DNA of 64,000 nucleotides, taken from NCBI GenBank assembly GCA_050293885.1, contig JBNKNO010000003.1, positions 67,772 to 131,771 on the forward strand. Direction: 5' to 3'. A model generated the notes under the pieces. The model did not search any database. It worked only from the letters and a program-made list of their open reading frames with translations, and had not been told where the DNA came from. The position numbers and the translations under genes were made by a program. This stretch comes from Nitrogeniibacter sp050293885 (GTDB lineage: Bacteria > Pseudomonadota > Gammaproteobacteria > Burkholderiales > Rhodocyclaceae). This document shows positions 15,831-25,388 of this stretch, one piece after another (positions within the stretch are counted from its first letter, which is position 1; every line of letters starts with the position of its first letter).

Positions 15831-16652
15831 ATGACGAACGAATTGTTGACCGAGGCGGGTCCCGCCTGCGTGGGGCGCCCGGGCTTGGGTGGAACGCTGG
15901 AGCTGCGCGTGCGTCGCGAGCAACGCATCGCCAATGTGCCTTTCCCCGATCCGTGCGTGATCCTGGTGACGCGCGGCCACAAGACCATGACCGTAGGCGA
16001 TCAGCAGTTTGCCGCCGAGCCCGGGCAGTTGCTGTTCATCAACGCCGGGGTGACCGCCGCGATGCGCAACGAGCCCGACGCGCAGGGCATCTACGCGGCC
16101 ACTTGCGTGGCGGTGGCGCCGGATCTGGTGCGTGCCCACGCGCAGGCGCGGGGGGCCGTTCCCGCGGCACCGTGGCAGGCGCTGGCGCAACCGCCCGCGA
16201 GCTCGCCGGTGGGCGATGCCGTGCGCCATGCGGCGGCCGGCATGCTGGCCGACCCGGCGGTATCCGACAAACTGATTCGCCATCGTCTGGCGGAATTGTT
16301 GATCGCGCTCGACGATCAAGGCTGCTGGTGCCGCATCAGCACCGTGGCGACGGTGGCCGAACGCGTGCGGGCGGTGCTGGCCGAGGGGCCGGCGCAGCCC
16401 TGGACCGCCGTGTCGGTGGCACAGCGCCTGCACATGAGCGAGGCGACCTTGCGGCGCGCGCTGCGTGCCGAAGCCACCGGTTTTCGCGACCTGCTCGACG
16501 AGGTACGCATGAGCACCGCGCTGGCGTTGGTCCAGGGCAGCCCCCTGAGCCTGCAGTGCGTGGCGGCCGAGTGCGGTTACCGCTCGCCCTCGCGCTTTGC
16601 CGCGCGCTTCAAACAGCGGTTTGGCGTGTCGCCTTCCGAATTGCGACGCTGA
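15831..16652 (+). CDS. AraC family transcriptional regulator
   Basis: 273 residues. The N-terminal half is a cupin-like arm (PCVILVTRGHKTMTVGD, EPGQLLFINAG). The C-terminal double HTH contains VSVAQRLHMSEATLRRALRA and CGYRSPSRFAARFKQRFGVSPSELRR, the AraC/XylS signature. It starts seven bases after the WYL regulator and may be transcribed with it. Effector and targets are not evident. Confidence 0.9.
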   Translation: MTNELLTEAGPACVGRPGLGGTLELRVRREQRIANVPFPDPCVILVTRGHKTMTVGDQQFAAEPGQLLFINAGVTAAMRNEPDAQGIYAATCVAVAPDLVRAHAQARGAVPAAPWQALAQPPASSPVGDAVRHAAAGMLADPAVSDKLIRHRLAELLIALDDQGCWCRISTVATVAERVRAVLAEGPAQPWTAVSVAQRLHMSEATLRRALRAEATGFRDLLDEVRMSTALALVQGSPLSLQCVAAECGYRSPSRFAARFKQRFGVSPSELRR

Positions 16653-16745
16653 TCGTTTTGGCACAGCAGATGACGGTTTGTGCGCCATGTGCGCGCGGGC
16701 AGGGCGCTAGAGTGCGTCGGACCTTCACTGTTTGGGAACTTGACC

Positions 16746-17297
16746 ATGAAACGTCTTTACGCACTCTTCGCCTGCTCGGGTCTGTTGTTCGCCAGCGCCG
16801 CGCTGGCCGCGGATTTTTCGCTCTCCAGCCCCGAGGTGGCGCCGGGCGGGCGCATCGCCGATGCGCAGGTGTTCAAGGGATTCGGCTGCACGGGCGGCAA
16901 CGTGTCGCCGGCGCTGGAATGGCGCAGTCCGCCGGCCGGCACGAAAAGCTATGCGCTCACCGTCTACGATCCCGACGCGCCCACCGGCAGCGGCTGGTGG
17001 CACTGGGTGGTGATCAATCTGCCGGCGGCGATGCATGGCCTACCGGCTGGCGCGGGCGGCGCCGACGGCACCCTGCCGGCGGGCGCGCGCCAGATCAACA
17101 CCGATTTTGGCGCGCCCGGCTACGGCGGACCGTGCCCGCCGGTGGGCCATGGCACGCACCACTACATCTTTACCGTGTATGCGCTCAAGGTGCCGGCATT
17201 GGAATTGCCGGAGAACGCCACCGCGGCGCTGGCCGGCTACATGATCAACGCCAACACGCTGGGCAGCGCGACCTTCACCGGCCTGTACGCGCGCTGA
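16746..17297 (+). CDS. YbhB/YbcL (PEBP/Raf kinase inhibitor-like) exported protein
   Basis: 183 residues with a Sec signal peptide ending ALAA (about 1-20). The body shows the PEBP ligand pocket: SPALEWRSPP, YDPDAPTGSGWWHWVVINLP and a GYGGPCPPVGHGTHHY segment. Bacterial members have poorly known roles. The start at 16746 gives the signal peptide; an in-frame ATG at 16680 lacks one. It follows the AraC gene on the same strand and converges with dsbD. Confidence 0.88.
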   Translation: MKRLYALFACSGLLFASAALAADFSLSSPEVAPGGRIADAQVFKGFGCTGGNVSPALEWRSPPAGTKSYALTVYDPDAPTGSGWWHWVVINLPAAMHGLPAGAGGADGTLPAGARQINTDFGAPGYGGPCPPVGHGTHHYIFTVYALKVPALELPENATAALAGYMINANTLGSATFTGLYAR

Positions 17298-17318
17298 AGT
17301 CGATGCCGGGGAAGCGGG

Positions 17319-19169
17319 TCAGCGGGCGAACACGGCGTCGAGCTGGGCGGCGAATTCGTCGGCCGGCATGAAGCCCACCACCCGCTGGCCGGCGATTTCG
17401 CCCTGGCCGGGCTTGAAGAAGATGATGCCCGGCGGGCCGAACAGGTCGAAGCGCTTGAGCAGCGCCTGATCGTCGGCGTTGTTGGCAGTCACATCAGCCT
17501 TGAGCAGCAGCATGCGGTTCATGCGCGCCTGCACTGCGGGGTCACTGAAAGTGAAGCGTTCCATCTCCTTGCACGAGACGCACCAGTCGGCATAGAAGTC
17601 GAGCATCACCGGGCGGTCGGAGGCAGCCACGCGGGCGTCGAGTTCGGCGACGGAACGCACTTTTTGGAACACCGGCTGCGTCGTGGCGGCCACGGCCGGC
17701 CCGCCGCGCAGGGCGGCGAGCGGCTGCAGCGGATCGCGCGAGCCAGCCAGCACGCCGATCAGCAGCGCCGCGCCGAGAATCAGCGCGATCACGCCGACGC
17801 CTTTCCAGAAGCGCTGCCAGCTCTTGGCCTGCGGCGGCAGCGCGTCGAGCGCGTGCAGGAAGATGCCGGAGAACACGAGCAATACGCCCCAGGCGATCAT
17901 CGACACCACCGCCGGCACCACCGGCGAAATCATCCACACCGCCAGCGCCAGCAGCATCACACCAAAGGCCTTCTTGACGCCGTCCATCCACGGCCCGGCC
18001 TTGGGCAGCACGCTGCGTGCGGCCACGCCCACGGCAATCAGCGGCGCGCCCATGCCCAACGCCATTACGAATAGCGCCAAGCCGCCGAGCACCGCATCGC
18101 CGGTCTTGGCGATGTAGAGCAGCGCGCCGGCCAACGGCGCGGCGACGCACGGGCCGACGATGAGCGCCGAGAGCACGCCCATGGCGACCACGCCGTGAAG
18201 CGAGCCGCCTTTTTCGTGACTGGCGGTGTCAGAGAGCTTGCTTTGCAGCGCGGTGGGCAGTTGCAGTTCGTAGAAGCCGAACATCGACAGCGACAACACC
18301 ACGAACAGGAGTGCGAAGGCAGACAACACCCACACGTTCTGCAACGCGGCCGCCAGCAGCGCGCCCGACAGGCCCGCGGCCACGCCGGCCAGCGCGTAGG
18401 TGACCGCCATGCCCAGCACGTAGGCCAGCGAGAGTTCGAAGGCACGGGCCTTGGTGATCTTGTGGCCGTGGCCGACGATGATGCCCGAGAGGATGGGAAT
18501 CATCGGGAAGGTGCACGGCGTGAACGCCAGCAACAGGCCGAAACCGAAGAAGGACAGCAGCACCAGCGGTACGCTCTGCGCCTTGAACAGGCCGGCGATG
18601 CGGCCGGATTCGTCGCCGCCGCCGGCGGGCGCGGGCGCTGCTGCGGCGGCCACGCTGGCCGGGGTGTCCATCGCCGGGGCTGGGGCGTCATCGCCGATGC
18701 CGAGCCGGGCGAGGAAGCCGCCGCCACCGGCCGCGCCGCTCTGGGTGAGGTCGACGGCCAGCGTTTGCGGCGTCGGCGGATAACACACGCCGATGTCGGC
18801 GCAGCCCTGGCTGATGACGGTGAGTTCGAAGTGGGTGACATCGGCCGGCGCGCTCACCGGCAGGGCGAACGCCAGTTCGTGGCGATAGGTTTCCACTTCG
18901 CCGAAGAACTCGTCCTGCTTGACCTTGCCCGGCGGCAGTTCGGGCGTGCCGACCACCACCGACTCGGGCTCGGTGCGAAAGTGGAACTTGTTCTTGTAGA
19001 GGTAGTAGCCGTCCTCGATGTCGAAGTGCACTTCCACCCGGTCGGGGGCGAGGGTGCGCACGCTGGCGCGGTAGGCCTGTTCGGGGGGCAGCAGCTCGGG
19101 GTCGGCGGCGAAGGCGGTGTGAAGGACCGCCGTGGCGAGCAGCAGGGCAAGTGCGAAGAGTCTTTTCAT
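17319..19169 (-). CDS. dsbD: Thiol:disulfide interchange protein DsbD
   Basis: 616 residues, standard three-part DsbD. The signal peptide is at 1-21. The periplasmic alpha domain has SQGCADIGVCYPP, holding its redox cysteine pair. A central eight-helix membrane domain has cysteines in PCTFPMIPI and VGPCVAAPLAGALL. The C-terminal thioredoxin domain has WCVSCK, cysteines 530 and 533. It moves reducing power from cytoplasmic thioredoxin to periplasmic partners. The ATG at 19169 is chosen because it begins the signal peptide. cutA ends seven bases upstream, a common cutA-dsbD pairing. Confidence 0.95.
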   Translation of the reverse strand: MKRLFALALLLATAVLHTAFAADPELLPPEQAYRASVRTLAPDRVEVHFDIEDGYYLYKNKFHFRTEPESVVVGTPELPPGKVKQDEFFGEVETYRHELAFALPVSAPADVTHFELTVISQGCADIGVCYPPTPQTLAVDLTQSGAAGGGGFLARLGIGDDAPAPAMDTPASVAAAAAPAPAGGGDESGRIAGLFKAQSVPLVLLSFFGFGLLLAFTPCTFPMIPILSGIIVGHGHKITKARAFELSLAYVLGMAVTYALAGVAAGLSGALLAAALQNVWVLSAFALLFVVLSLSMFGFYELQLPTALQSKLSDTASHEKGGSLHGVVAMGVLSALIVGPCVAAPLAGALLYIAKTGDAVLGGLALFVMALGMGAPLIAVGVAARSVLPKAGPWMDGVKKAFGVMLLALAVWMISPVVPAVVSMIAWGVLLVFSGIFLHALDALPPQAKSWQRFWKGVGVIALILGAALLIGVLAGSRDPLQPLAALRGGPAVAATTQPVFQKVRSVAELDARVAASDRPVMLDFYADWCVSCKEMERFTFSDPAVQARMNRMLLLKADVTANNADDQALLKRFDLFGPPGIIFFKPGQGEIAGQRVVGFMPADEFAAQLDAVFAR

Positions 19170-19176
19170 GGACGGG

Positions 19177-19518
19177 TCAGGTTGAGGTGCCGGTTTCGGT
19201 GCGCACCCAGTCGAGGTAAGCGGGCAAGCCCAGTGTGACAGGGACTGCGATGATTTCGGGAAGTTCATACGGATGACCGGCGCGGATCGTGTTTTCCAAC
19301 ATCGGATAGGCGGCGCGGGTGGTCTTGATGAGTATCGGCACCTCGGTATCGGTGTCGACCTGCCCCTGCCAGCGATACACCGAGACGGCCGGCGAAAGGA
19401 TGTTCACACAGGCGGCCGCGCCGCTGTCGATGAGCGCGGCGGCCAGTGCGTGGGCGGTGGCCGCGTCGGGCAGGTTGGTGAGTACCAGCAGCACTTCGTT
19501 TTGTGTCGTGTCGGTCAT
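19177..19518 (-). CDS. cutA: Divalent cation tolerance protein CutA
   Basis: 113 residues. The CutA1 trimer signature is clear: LVLTNLPDAATAHALAAALI, ACVNIL, VYRWQGQV, IKTTRAAYP and HPYELPEIIAVPV. The family forms very stable trimers and has been linked to copper tolerance, though its biochemical role is unsettled. It sits between the ABC permease gene and dsbD on the minus strand, with seven-base spacers. Confidence 0.94.
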   Translation of the reverse strand: MTDTTQNEVLLVLTNLPDAATAHALAAALIDSGAAACVNILSPAVSVYRWQGQVDTDTEVPILIKTTRAAYPMLENTIRAGHPYELPEIIAVPVTLGLPAYLDWVRTETGTST

Positions 19519-19525
19519 GGCGTCC

Positions 19526-20317
19526 TCACTTGAGCAGGCGGCGGCGCGTGAGCGAGACCGCCAGCCAGAAGCCGAGCAGCGCATAGGCGGCCAGCACCGC
19601 CAGATGCGGCACCACCATCGTCGGCAGTTCGCCGAGCATCAGCGGCCGGGCGATGGCGACCGCATGGGCGAGCGGCAGGCATTGGGCGCCGATCTGCAGC
19701 GCGGTCGGCAACTGGTCGAGCGGAAAGAACACCCCGGAGAGCAGCGCCATGGGCGTGATGAACAGGGTGAAGTAGTACATGAAGAAGTCGTAGTTGGGTG
19801 CCAGCGCGGTGACCACCAGCCCCATCGCGGAGAAGGTGATGCCGATCACGAAGATCAGCGGCACCACGCCGAGCGCCAGCGGGCTGCTGGTAAAACCGAA
19901 CAGCGTCACCACCAGCAGGATCGCGGTGCCCGACAGCGTCGCCTTGCTCGCCGCCCACATCATTTCGGCCAGCACCACGTCGTCGAGCGTGAGCGGCGCG
20001 TTCATGATGCCCTCCCAGGTGCGCTGCACATGCATGCGCGAGAAGGCGGAGTAGAGGGTCTCGAAACTGGCGGTGTTCATGCTCGAAAAGCACACCATGC
20101 CGGCAGCGAGGAAGTTCACATAGGGCACGCCGTTCACGGTCTTGACCAGCGCGCCGAGGCCGTAGCCGAGGCCGAGCAGGTAGATCATCGGGTCGGCCAG
20201 ATTGCCCAGTAGCGAGGGTGCGGCGAGCTTGCGCCACACGCCGTAGTTGCGTCGCCACACCGACGTGAATCGCCAGGACAGGCGCGGCAGTCGAAAGTGG
20301 TGGGCGAGTGCGGTCAT
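19526..20317 (-). CDS. ABC-2 type permease, NodJ-like
   Basis: 263 residues with six predicted membrane helices and the ABC-2 family pattern: PMIYLLGLGYGLG near the N-terminus, TWEGIMNAPLTLDDVVLAEM, and LLSGVFFPLDQLPTALQ before the last helices. This matches NodJ-type export permeases. Its expected ATPase partner, a NodI-like protein, is not adjacent but lies at 25389-26315 on the same strand. cutA begins seven bases downstream. Substrate unknown. Confidence 0.85.
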   Translation of the reverse strand: MTALAHHFRLPRLSWRFTSVWRRNYGVWRKLAAPSLLGNLADPMIYLLGLGYGLGALVKTVNGVPYVNFLAAGMVCFSSMNTASFETLYSAFSRMHVQRTWEGIMNAPLTLDDVVLAEMMWAASKATLSGTAILLVVTLFGFTSSPLALGVVPLIFVIGITFSAMGLVVTALAPNYDFFMYYFTLFITPMALLSGVFFPLDQLPTALQIGAQCLPLAHAVAIARPLMLGELPTMVVPHLAVLAAYALLGFWLAVSLTRRRLLK

Positions 20318-20349
20318 GGTGGGCGAAAGTGCGCAGGCGAAGCGCTGAT

Positions 20350-20355
20350 TATAAT
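20350..20355 (+). promoter_or_regulatory. Possible -10 element for queF
   Basis: A perfect TATAAT lies 42 bases before the queF ATG in the short spacer from the divergent permease gene. No good -35 hexamer is seen at the right distance. Confidence 0.4.
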
Positions 20356-20397
20356 CACCTCACGTGACACCCCCTTTGAGCTGGCTCAGAACCGACC

Positions 20398-21240
20398 ATG
20401 ACCGATCCGACCCCGCGCCACGGCGCCGAGGCCTCGCCGCTGGGCAAGGCCGCCGCCTACCGCAACACCTATGCGCCCGACTTGCTGTTTCCGGTGCCGC
20501 GCGCCGCCAAGCGCGCCGAGATCGGCGTGGGCGAGACGCTGCCTTTCGTGGGCGAGGATGTGTGGAACGCCTACGAGCTCTCGTGGCTGAACCCGAAAGG
20601 CAAGCCGGTGGTGGCGATGGGCGTGTTTCGCGTGCCGGCCGAGTCGCCCCGGCTGATCGAGTCGAAGTCGCTCAAGCTCTATCTGAATAGCTTCAACGGG
20701 TCCGTCTGCGAGACGCGTGACGAGGTCGAAGCGCGCATTCGCGACGATCTGTCGGCGGCGGCGGGCGCGCCGGTGGCGGTGGACCTGCACGGGCTCGACG
20801 AGGTGCCGCGCGCGGTGGCGACGCTGCCCGGCGAGTGCATCGACGATGTGGACGTGACGATCACCGACTATCAGCCGGCACCGCAGCATCTGTGTGTGGA
20901 TGCCACGGCCGGCGAGGTGTCCGAGACGCTCTACTCGCATCTGCTCAAGTCCAACTGCCTGGTCACCGGCCAGCCCGACTGGGCGACGATTTACGTGCGT
21001 TATACCGGTGCGCCCATCGACCGTGCCGGGCTGCTGCGCTACGTGGTGTCCTTTCGCGAGCACAACGAGTTTCACGAGCAGTGCGTCGAGCGCGTGTTCG
21101 TGGACGTGATGGCGCGCTGCCAGCCGCGTGAGCTGACGGTGTGGGCGCGCTACACCCGTCGCGGCGGGCTCGACATCAACCCCTGCCGCAGTGACCAGCC
21201 GTGTGCGCAGCCACCCAACGCGGGCGATCCGCGGCAGTGA
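20398..21240 (+). CDS. queF: NADPH-dependent 7-cyano-7-deazaguanine reductase
   Basis: 280 residues, the long two-module QueF form. It has ESKSLKLYLNSFN (substrate-binding Glu and the QueF motif), SNCLVTGQPDWATIYVRY with the catalytic Cys in the second module, and HNEFHEQCVERVFVD. It reduces preQ0 to preQ1 in queuosine tRNA modification. It is single in its context, divergent from the ABC permease; other queuosine genes are not in the window. Confidence 0.95.
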   Translation: MTDPTPRHGAEASPLGKAAAYRNTYAPDLLFPVPRAAKRAEIGVGETLPFVGEDVWNAYELSWLNPKGKPVVAMGVFRVPAESPRLIESKSLKLYLNSFNGSVCETRDEVEARIRDDLSAAAGAPVAVDLHGLDEVPRAVATLPGECIDDVDVTITDYQPAPQHLCVDATAGEVSETLYSHLLKSNCLVTGQPDWATIYVRYTGAPIDRAGLLRYVVSFREHNEFHEQCVERVFVDVMARCQPRELTVWARYTRRGGLDINPCRSDQPCAQPPNAGDPRQ

Positions 21241-21338
21241 CCCGCGGGCGAAACTTCTTTTTCAACGGGTGGGGTCAACAAGGCGGCGTTTCGGGCGTTA
21301 ACCCCAGGACTGGAAGGTATACATTGTCAGGAGCACAC

Positions 21339-21923
21339 ATGACCTCATCCTTGATTCGCATCGCCGCCGTCGCCGGCCTGAGCGTCGCGCTGGCCTTGCC
21401 GGCCGCGCCGGTATTGGCCGATCCCCCCAGTCACGCGCCCGCGCATGGCTGGCGCAAGAAACATGATCCGGGCTATCGCGGCTACCGTGGCCATGGCGGC
21501 CGCGAGTGGGAACGCGATTACGGCGTGTTGCGAGGCCGCTGCAGCGCCGAGGCGGTGGGCGCGGTGGTCGGTGGCGTCATCGGCGGTGTCGTCGGTTCGG
21601 GCATTGGCGAAGGCGATGGGCGACGCATTGCTACCGTGCTGGGCACCGTCATCGGGGCAGTGATCGGTGCCGAGGTGGCGCGCGATATCACCGAGCTCGA
21701 CCGCGCCTGTATCGGCCACGCGCTCGAGCTGAGCGAGGATCGCCATCGTGTGGTGTGGACCAATCCGAAGACCGGTCTTGATTTCGCGCTGGTGCCGGTG
21801 CGCAGCTACGAAGCGCGTGGTTTGCCGTGCCGGGAGTTCGATCTGGTGTCGGGCCAGCAGCGTTGGCGCAGAAATGCCTGCCACGTGGGTGACGGCCAGT
21901 GGGAGATGCGCCCCTCGCGATGA
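21339..21923 (+). CDS. Exported glycine-zipper protein
   Basis: 194 residues. Signal peptide 1-27 ends VLADPP; an Arg/Gly/Tyr/His-rich linker follows (GYRGYRGHGG). The core is a glycine zipper at about 72-107 (GAVVGGVIGGVVGSGIGEGDG and IGAVIGAE), like the 2TM glycine-zipper domain of surface-antigen-type envelope proteins. The C-terminus has paired Cys. Start at 21339 with CAGGAGC upstream. Probable envelope or outer-membrane-associated role; no specific function known. Confidence 0.8.
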   Translation: MTSSLIRIAAVAGLSVALALPAAPVLADPPSHAPAHGWRKKHDPGYRGYRGHGGREWERDYGVLRGRCSAEAVGAVVGGVIGGVVGSGIGEGDGRRIATVLGTVIGAVIGAEVARDITELDRACIGHALELSEDRHRVVWTNPKTGLDFALVPVRSYEARGLPCREFDLVSGQQRWRRNACHVGDGQWEMRPSR

Positions 21924-22028
21924 GCGGCGGCGGTGCGCGGCCGCTCAAGCGCCGGTGCCGGATGCCGATGAAGCGTTCAGGGTGTCGAGCCGCGTTCGGC
22001 CGCGCCCGACGTCCTCGAGGTGTTGTCG

Positions 22029-24746
22029 ATGCTGTTGTCGCTGATCGGCTATTTGCTGCTGCCGGTGTTGTTTCTGGTCGTGTTGTGCTTGCTGTTCGTG
22101 CGCAGGACGAGTCGCGCCTTGTCGGCCATCGACCAGCGCGACCGCGCCCTGTTTCGCGAGAACGCGGCCGCGATGTTCATCTACGATCCGGCGAGCCTTG
22201 AGGTTCTCGAGGCGAACAAGGCGTTCAATCGGCGCTATCAAGACATCCGCCAGGTCGAGGGCGGCGTCAGCATCCTGTCGCTGGTCGTGCCCGAGCAGCG
22301 TGACCGTCTGCGCAGCTACCTGGCGACGACGCCAGTGGGCGCCCGGGAGCGTGATGCCGGGCAGTGGATGTTCCTGACCGCGCACGGCGAGCCGCGCTGC
22401 GTGGATGCCTTTTCCGGTTTCATGCCCTTTGGCGGGCGCGATGCGCGCGTGGTCACCCTCCGCGATGTGTCGGAATTGATCGCCAGCGAGCGTAGCCATC
22501 GCGAAGTCTTCAATGCGGTGTCGATCATGCTGTTGGTAATCGACCCCGACAGTGGCGAAATTCTCGACGCCAACGCGCGCACGCGCGACATTTTCGACAT
22601 GGCGCCGGAAGAGATCGTCGGCAAGATCAGTCTCGACGATCTGAGCCCGGGCGAGTCGGACGACGGTACCGAGACGGCGCGGCAGTGGGTCGCGTGCGCG
22701 TTGCAGGCGCGTCCGCACCGGCTGGAATGGGAGGCGCGCCGCCGCGGCGGCGAAGTGGTCGCGACCGAGGTCGTGCTCGAGGTGGTTTCCATCGGCGGGC
22801 GGACCCGCGTGCTCGCTGGCGTGACCGATATCTCCCGGCGCAAGGCGGCCGAGCGCGACCGCCGCGAATACGAGCGGCGCCTGAGCCGTTTGCGCGACCT
22901 CGATCGTGCGATTGCGGTGGCCGGTTCCGGCCGCGAGATGGCGACGGCCGCCGTCGTCAGTCTCAGCGCGATGCTCGCTTGCGACAAGGTCAGCGTCGCC
23001 ATCCTCGACCCGGTTACCGAGACGGCTGAAGTCATCTCCCGCTGTCGATCGGGGGGCGCGCACGCCCACGCTGTCGATACCACCGTGATGTGGGCCGATG
23101 TCTTTGGTGTGCCCGAGCCGTGCCGCGCAGGCGAGGATGTGCTGATTGACGATCTCATCGCCATCGCTTCGCCCAACGTGGTTGAACAAAGCCTCATTCA
23201 CGCCGGCGTGCGCACTTTCGCCGCGCTGCCGTTGATGGCGGACGAGCGCCTCATCGGCCTGCTGACCTTTATCGATCATCGGCCCGCGTGCCTGACCCGG
23301 GCGCAGATCGACGGCATGGCGGAGGTTGTCATGTCGCTGTCCATCGGGCTGCAAAGTGCCCGTTTGCGCGAGGAGGTCAACGCGCAGGCCGAGCGCCTGC
23401 GGCAGATGCTCGTCATCGAGCGTGCGGTGCTCGCCTCGGACTCTTTGCAGGAAACCGCCCAGCGGGTGGTCGATAGCGTGCGCGAGTGGCTGGGCGTGAT
23501 GCGGGTGAGCTTCAACCGCTTCGATCTGGCCACCGCCAGGGTCGACGTCGTTGCCATGGCGGCGGAATCGCCCGACGTGGCGGTGTCGGACGAGTGCAGC
23601 CTGCACGAAGACGGGGACAAGGCGATTGCCCGGCTGCGCCAGGGGCACTACGCGCTCATCAATGATCTCGAGCATGTGCTGCGTGGCGAACGGTTGGAGC
23701 GCCTGTTTCGCGCCGGGGCGCGCTCCTGGGCCAGCTTCCCGCTCATGCTCGATGGCGAGCTCTACGGTTCGCTCAACCTGGCCAGCGACCGGTTGCACCA
23801 TTTTGACGAACCGCTCGTGGAGCAGGTGCTCGACGTGGTGAACGGATTGGCCATCGCGCTGCATCAGTCGGTGCTCGCCGATCGCGTTCAGCGTCAGAAC
23901 GACGAACTCGAAGCGCGTGTGAAAGCCCGTACCCAGGAGCTGTCGCATGCCATGACCCATCTGGTGCAGTCCGAGAAGCTCGCCGCATTGGGGAGTCTGG
24001 TGGCCGGCGTGGCGCACGAACTGAACACGCCGCTGGGCTCGGCCGTGACCGTCGCCTCCACTTTGGGCGACCGCGCCGAGGCCTTCCACCGTTCGTACGA
24101 CAGCGGCGGGGTGACGCGCAGCGAACTGGAGGGATTCATCGACCAGAGCCGCGAAGCGGCGAGCTTGCTCAATCGCTCGCTTGCCCGCGCCGCCAGCCTG
24201 GTGAGCGGTTTCAAGCAGGTTGCGGTCGACCAGACCAGTTCGCGCCGCCGGCCGTTCGATCTGGCCGAGATCTGCGAGGACATCCGCGTGGCCCTCAAGC
24301 CGGTGTTACGAGACGGTCAGCACGAAATACGCATGCACATTCCACCCGGTGTGCGCATGGAGAGCTATCCCGGACCGCTCGAACAGGTGATCACCAATCT
24401 GGTGGCCAACTCCGTGCTGCACGGCTTTGACGGGCGCCGCCAAGGGCAGATCGAACTGAGCGCGACGCCGCAGGCGGATCGCGTGCACCTGGTCTATCGA
24501 GACGACGGTGTCGGCATTCCGCCCGAGATGGTCGACCGCGTGTTCGACCCCTTCTTCACCACCCGCCTGGGCGAAGGCGGCAGCGGGCTGGGAATGTATA
24601 TCGTGTTCAACCTGATCACCGGCCTGCTCGGCGGTACGCTGTCACTGAAGAATCGCGAGGGCGGTGGTTTTGAACTGGCGATGGATCTGCCCTGTGTCGC
24701 CCCCGATCAGGTTCGGCAGGATCTGCTCGCCGCCAATGCGATCTGA
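22029..24746 (+). CDS. PAS/GAF sensor histidine kinase
   Basis: 905 residues. One N-terminal membrane helix is followed by two PAS-like domains (about 35-150 and 155-285) and two GAF domains (about 300-450 and 465-620). A coiled coil leads to the kinase core. The H-box is GVAHELNTPLG with His663. The ATPase has N-box ITNLVANSVLHGF, G1 DDGVGIP, F-box FDPFFTT and G2 GSGLGMYI. The HELNTPLGS form and long Q/R-rich linker recall kinases of the C4-type branch. The ATG at 22029 is preferred over the GTG at 22020 because GAGG sits eight bases upstream. No response regulator gene is adjacent. Confidence 0.88.
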   Translation: MLLSLIGYLLLPVLFLVVLCLLFVRRTSRALSAIDQRDRALFRENAAAMFIYDPASLEVLEANKAFNRRYQDIRQVEGGVSILSLVVPEQRDRLRSYLATTPVGARERDAGQWMFLTAHGEPRCVDAFSGFMPFGGRDARVVTLRDVSELIASERSHREVFNAVSIMLLVIDPDSGEILDANARTRDIFDMAPEEIVGKISLDDLSPGESDDGTETARQWVACALQARPHRLEWEARRRGGEVVATEVVLEVVSIGGRTRVLAGVTDISRRKAAERDRREYERRLSRLRDLDRAIAVAGSGREMATAAVVSLSAMLACDKVSVAILDPVTETAEVISRCRSGGAHAHAVDTTVMWADVFGVPEPCRAGEDVLIDDLIAIASPNVVEQSLIHAGVRTFAALPLMADERLIGLLTFIDHRPACLTRAQIDGMAEVVMSLSIGLQSARLREEVNAQAERLRQMLVIERAVLASDSLQETAQRVVDSVREWLGVMRVSFNRFDLATARVDVVAMAAESPDVAVSDECSLHEDGDKAIARLRQGHYALINDLEHVLRGERLERLFRAGARSWASFPLMLDGELYGSLNLASDRLHHFDEPLVEQVLDVVNGLAIALHQSVLADRVQRQNDELEARVKARTQELSHAMTHLVQSEKLAALGSLVAGVAHELNTPLGSAVTVASTLGDRAEAFHRSYDSGGVTRSELEGFIDQSREAASLLNRSLARAASLVSGFKQVAVDQTSSRRRPFDLAEICEDIRVALKPVLRDGQHEIRMHIPPGVRMESYPGPLEQVITNLVANSVLHGFDGRRQGQIELSATPQADRVHLVYRDDGVGIPPEMVDRVFDPFFTTRLGEGGSGLGMYIVFNLITGLLGGTLSLKNREGGGFELAMDLPCVAPDQVRQDLLAANAI

Positions 24747-24773
24747 CCGGGCTCACGGGCCGGGTCGATTCAC

Positions 24774-25376
24774 TCAACCGCGTTGGGGCTGCGTGTGCGC
24801 ATTGACGCCGGCGGTGAGGACGAAGCGCATGGCCGCTTCGCGCGACATGGCAATCTCCTCCAGTTCGTCGGCGGGCAGATACGCGGTATAGCCGCCAATC
24901 TGGTAGCTCATGGGGAAATACACCGCCACTTCGCCGGGTCGCGCAATGCCTTCGGGCAGGCCATCGAAATTGTTGCGAGTGACGAAGCCGATCAGTCGCG
25001 CGCGGCTGCCCGGCAGGGTATAGCTCACGACCTGGAGCACGTCGCCGTCCTCGCCGCTGGTGACCAGACCGAAGAAGTCGCGAATGGCCGAATAGATCGA
25101 CTTCACCAGCGGGATCGACATGACCGCCCGCTCGACCTTGTGAAACAACACGCGGAACACCCAGGCACGCATCAGCAGCCCGACGGCGAGAATGCACAGC
25201 AGGCCGAGCAGAATCCCCATGCCGGGGAAGTGCACCGTCGTCGGTATCCAGCGAAACAGCGCCTTGCCGAAGAAGCTCTCGGCGGTGACAAACAGCCACC
25301 ACAGCAGATAGACGGTGGCGATGATCGGTACGAGGGTGAGCAGGCCGGTGGCGAATAGCTTGCCGAGGAATTTCAC
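24774..25376 (-). CDS. DUF502 family membrane protein
   Basis: 200 residues from a GTG at 25376 with GAAGGA upstream. Two N-terminal membrane helices (LLTLVPIIATVYLLWWLF and the GILLGLLCILAVGLLM region) are followed by a soluble part with IPLVKSIYSAIRDFF, VVSYTLPGSRARLIGFVT and VYFPMSYQIGG, the DUF502 hallmark. The function of the family is unknown. It lies 12 bases downstream of the ABC ATPase gene on the same strand and converges with the kinase gene. Confidence 0.9.
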   Translation of the reverse strand: MKFLGKLFATGLLTLVPIIATVYLLWWLFVTAESFFGKALFRWIPTTVHFPGMGILLGLLCILAVGLLMRAWVFRVLFHKVERAVMSIPLVKSIYSAIRDFFGLVTSGEDGDVLQVVSYTLPGSRARLIGFVTRNNFDGLPEGIARPGEVAVYFPMSYQIGGYTAYLPADELEEIAMSREAAMRFVLTAGVNAHTQPQRG

Positions 25377-25388
25377 GGGTGGCGTCCT

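Noticed and set aside
24747..24773. GC hairpin between the kinase and DUF502 genes as a terminator
   Set aside because: The stem has mismatches and no T run on either strand.
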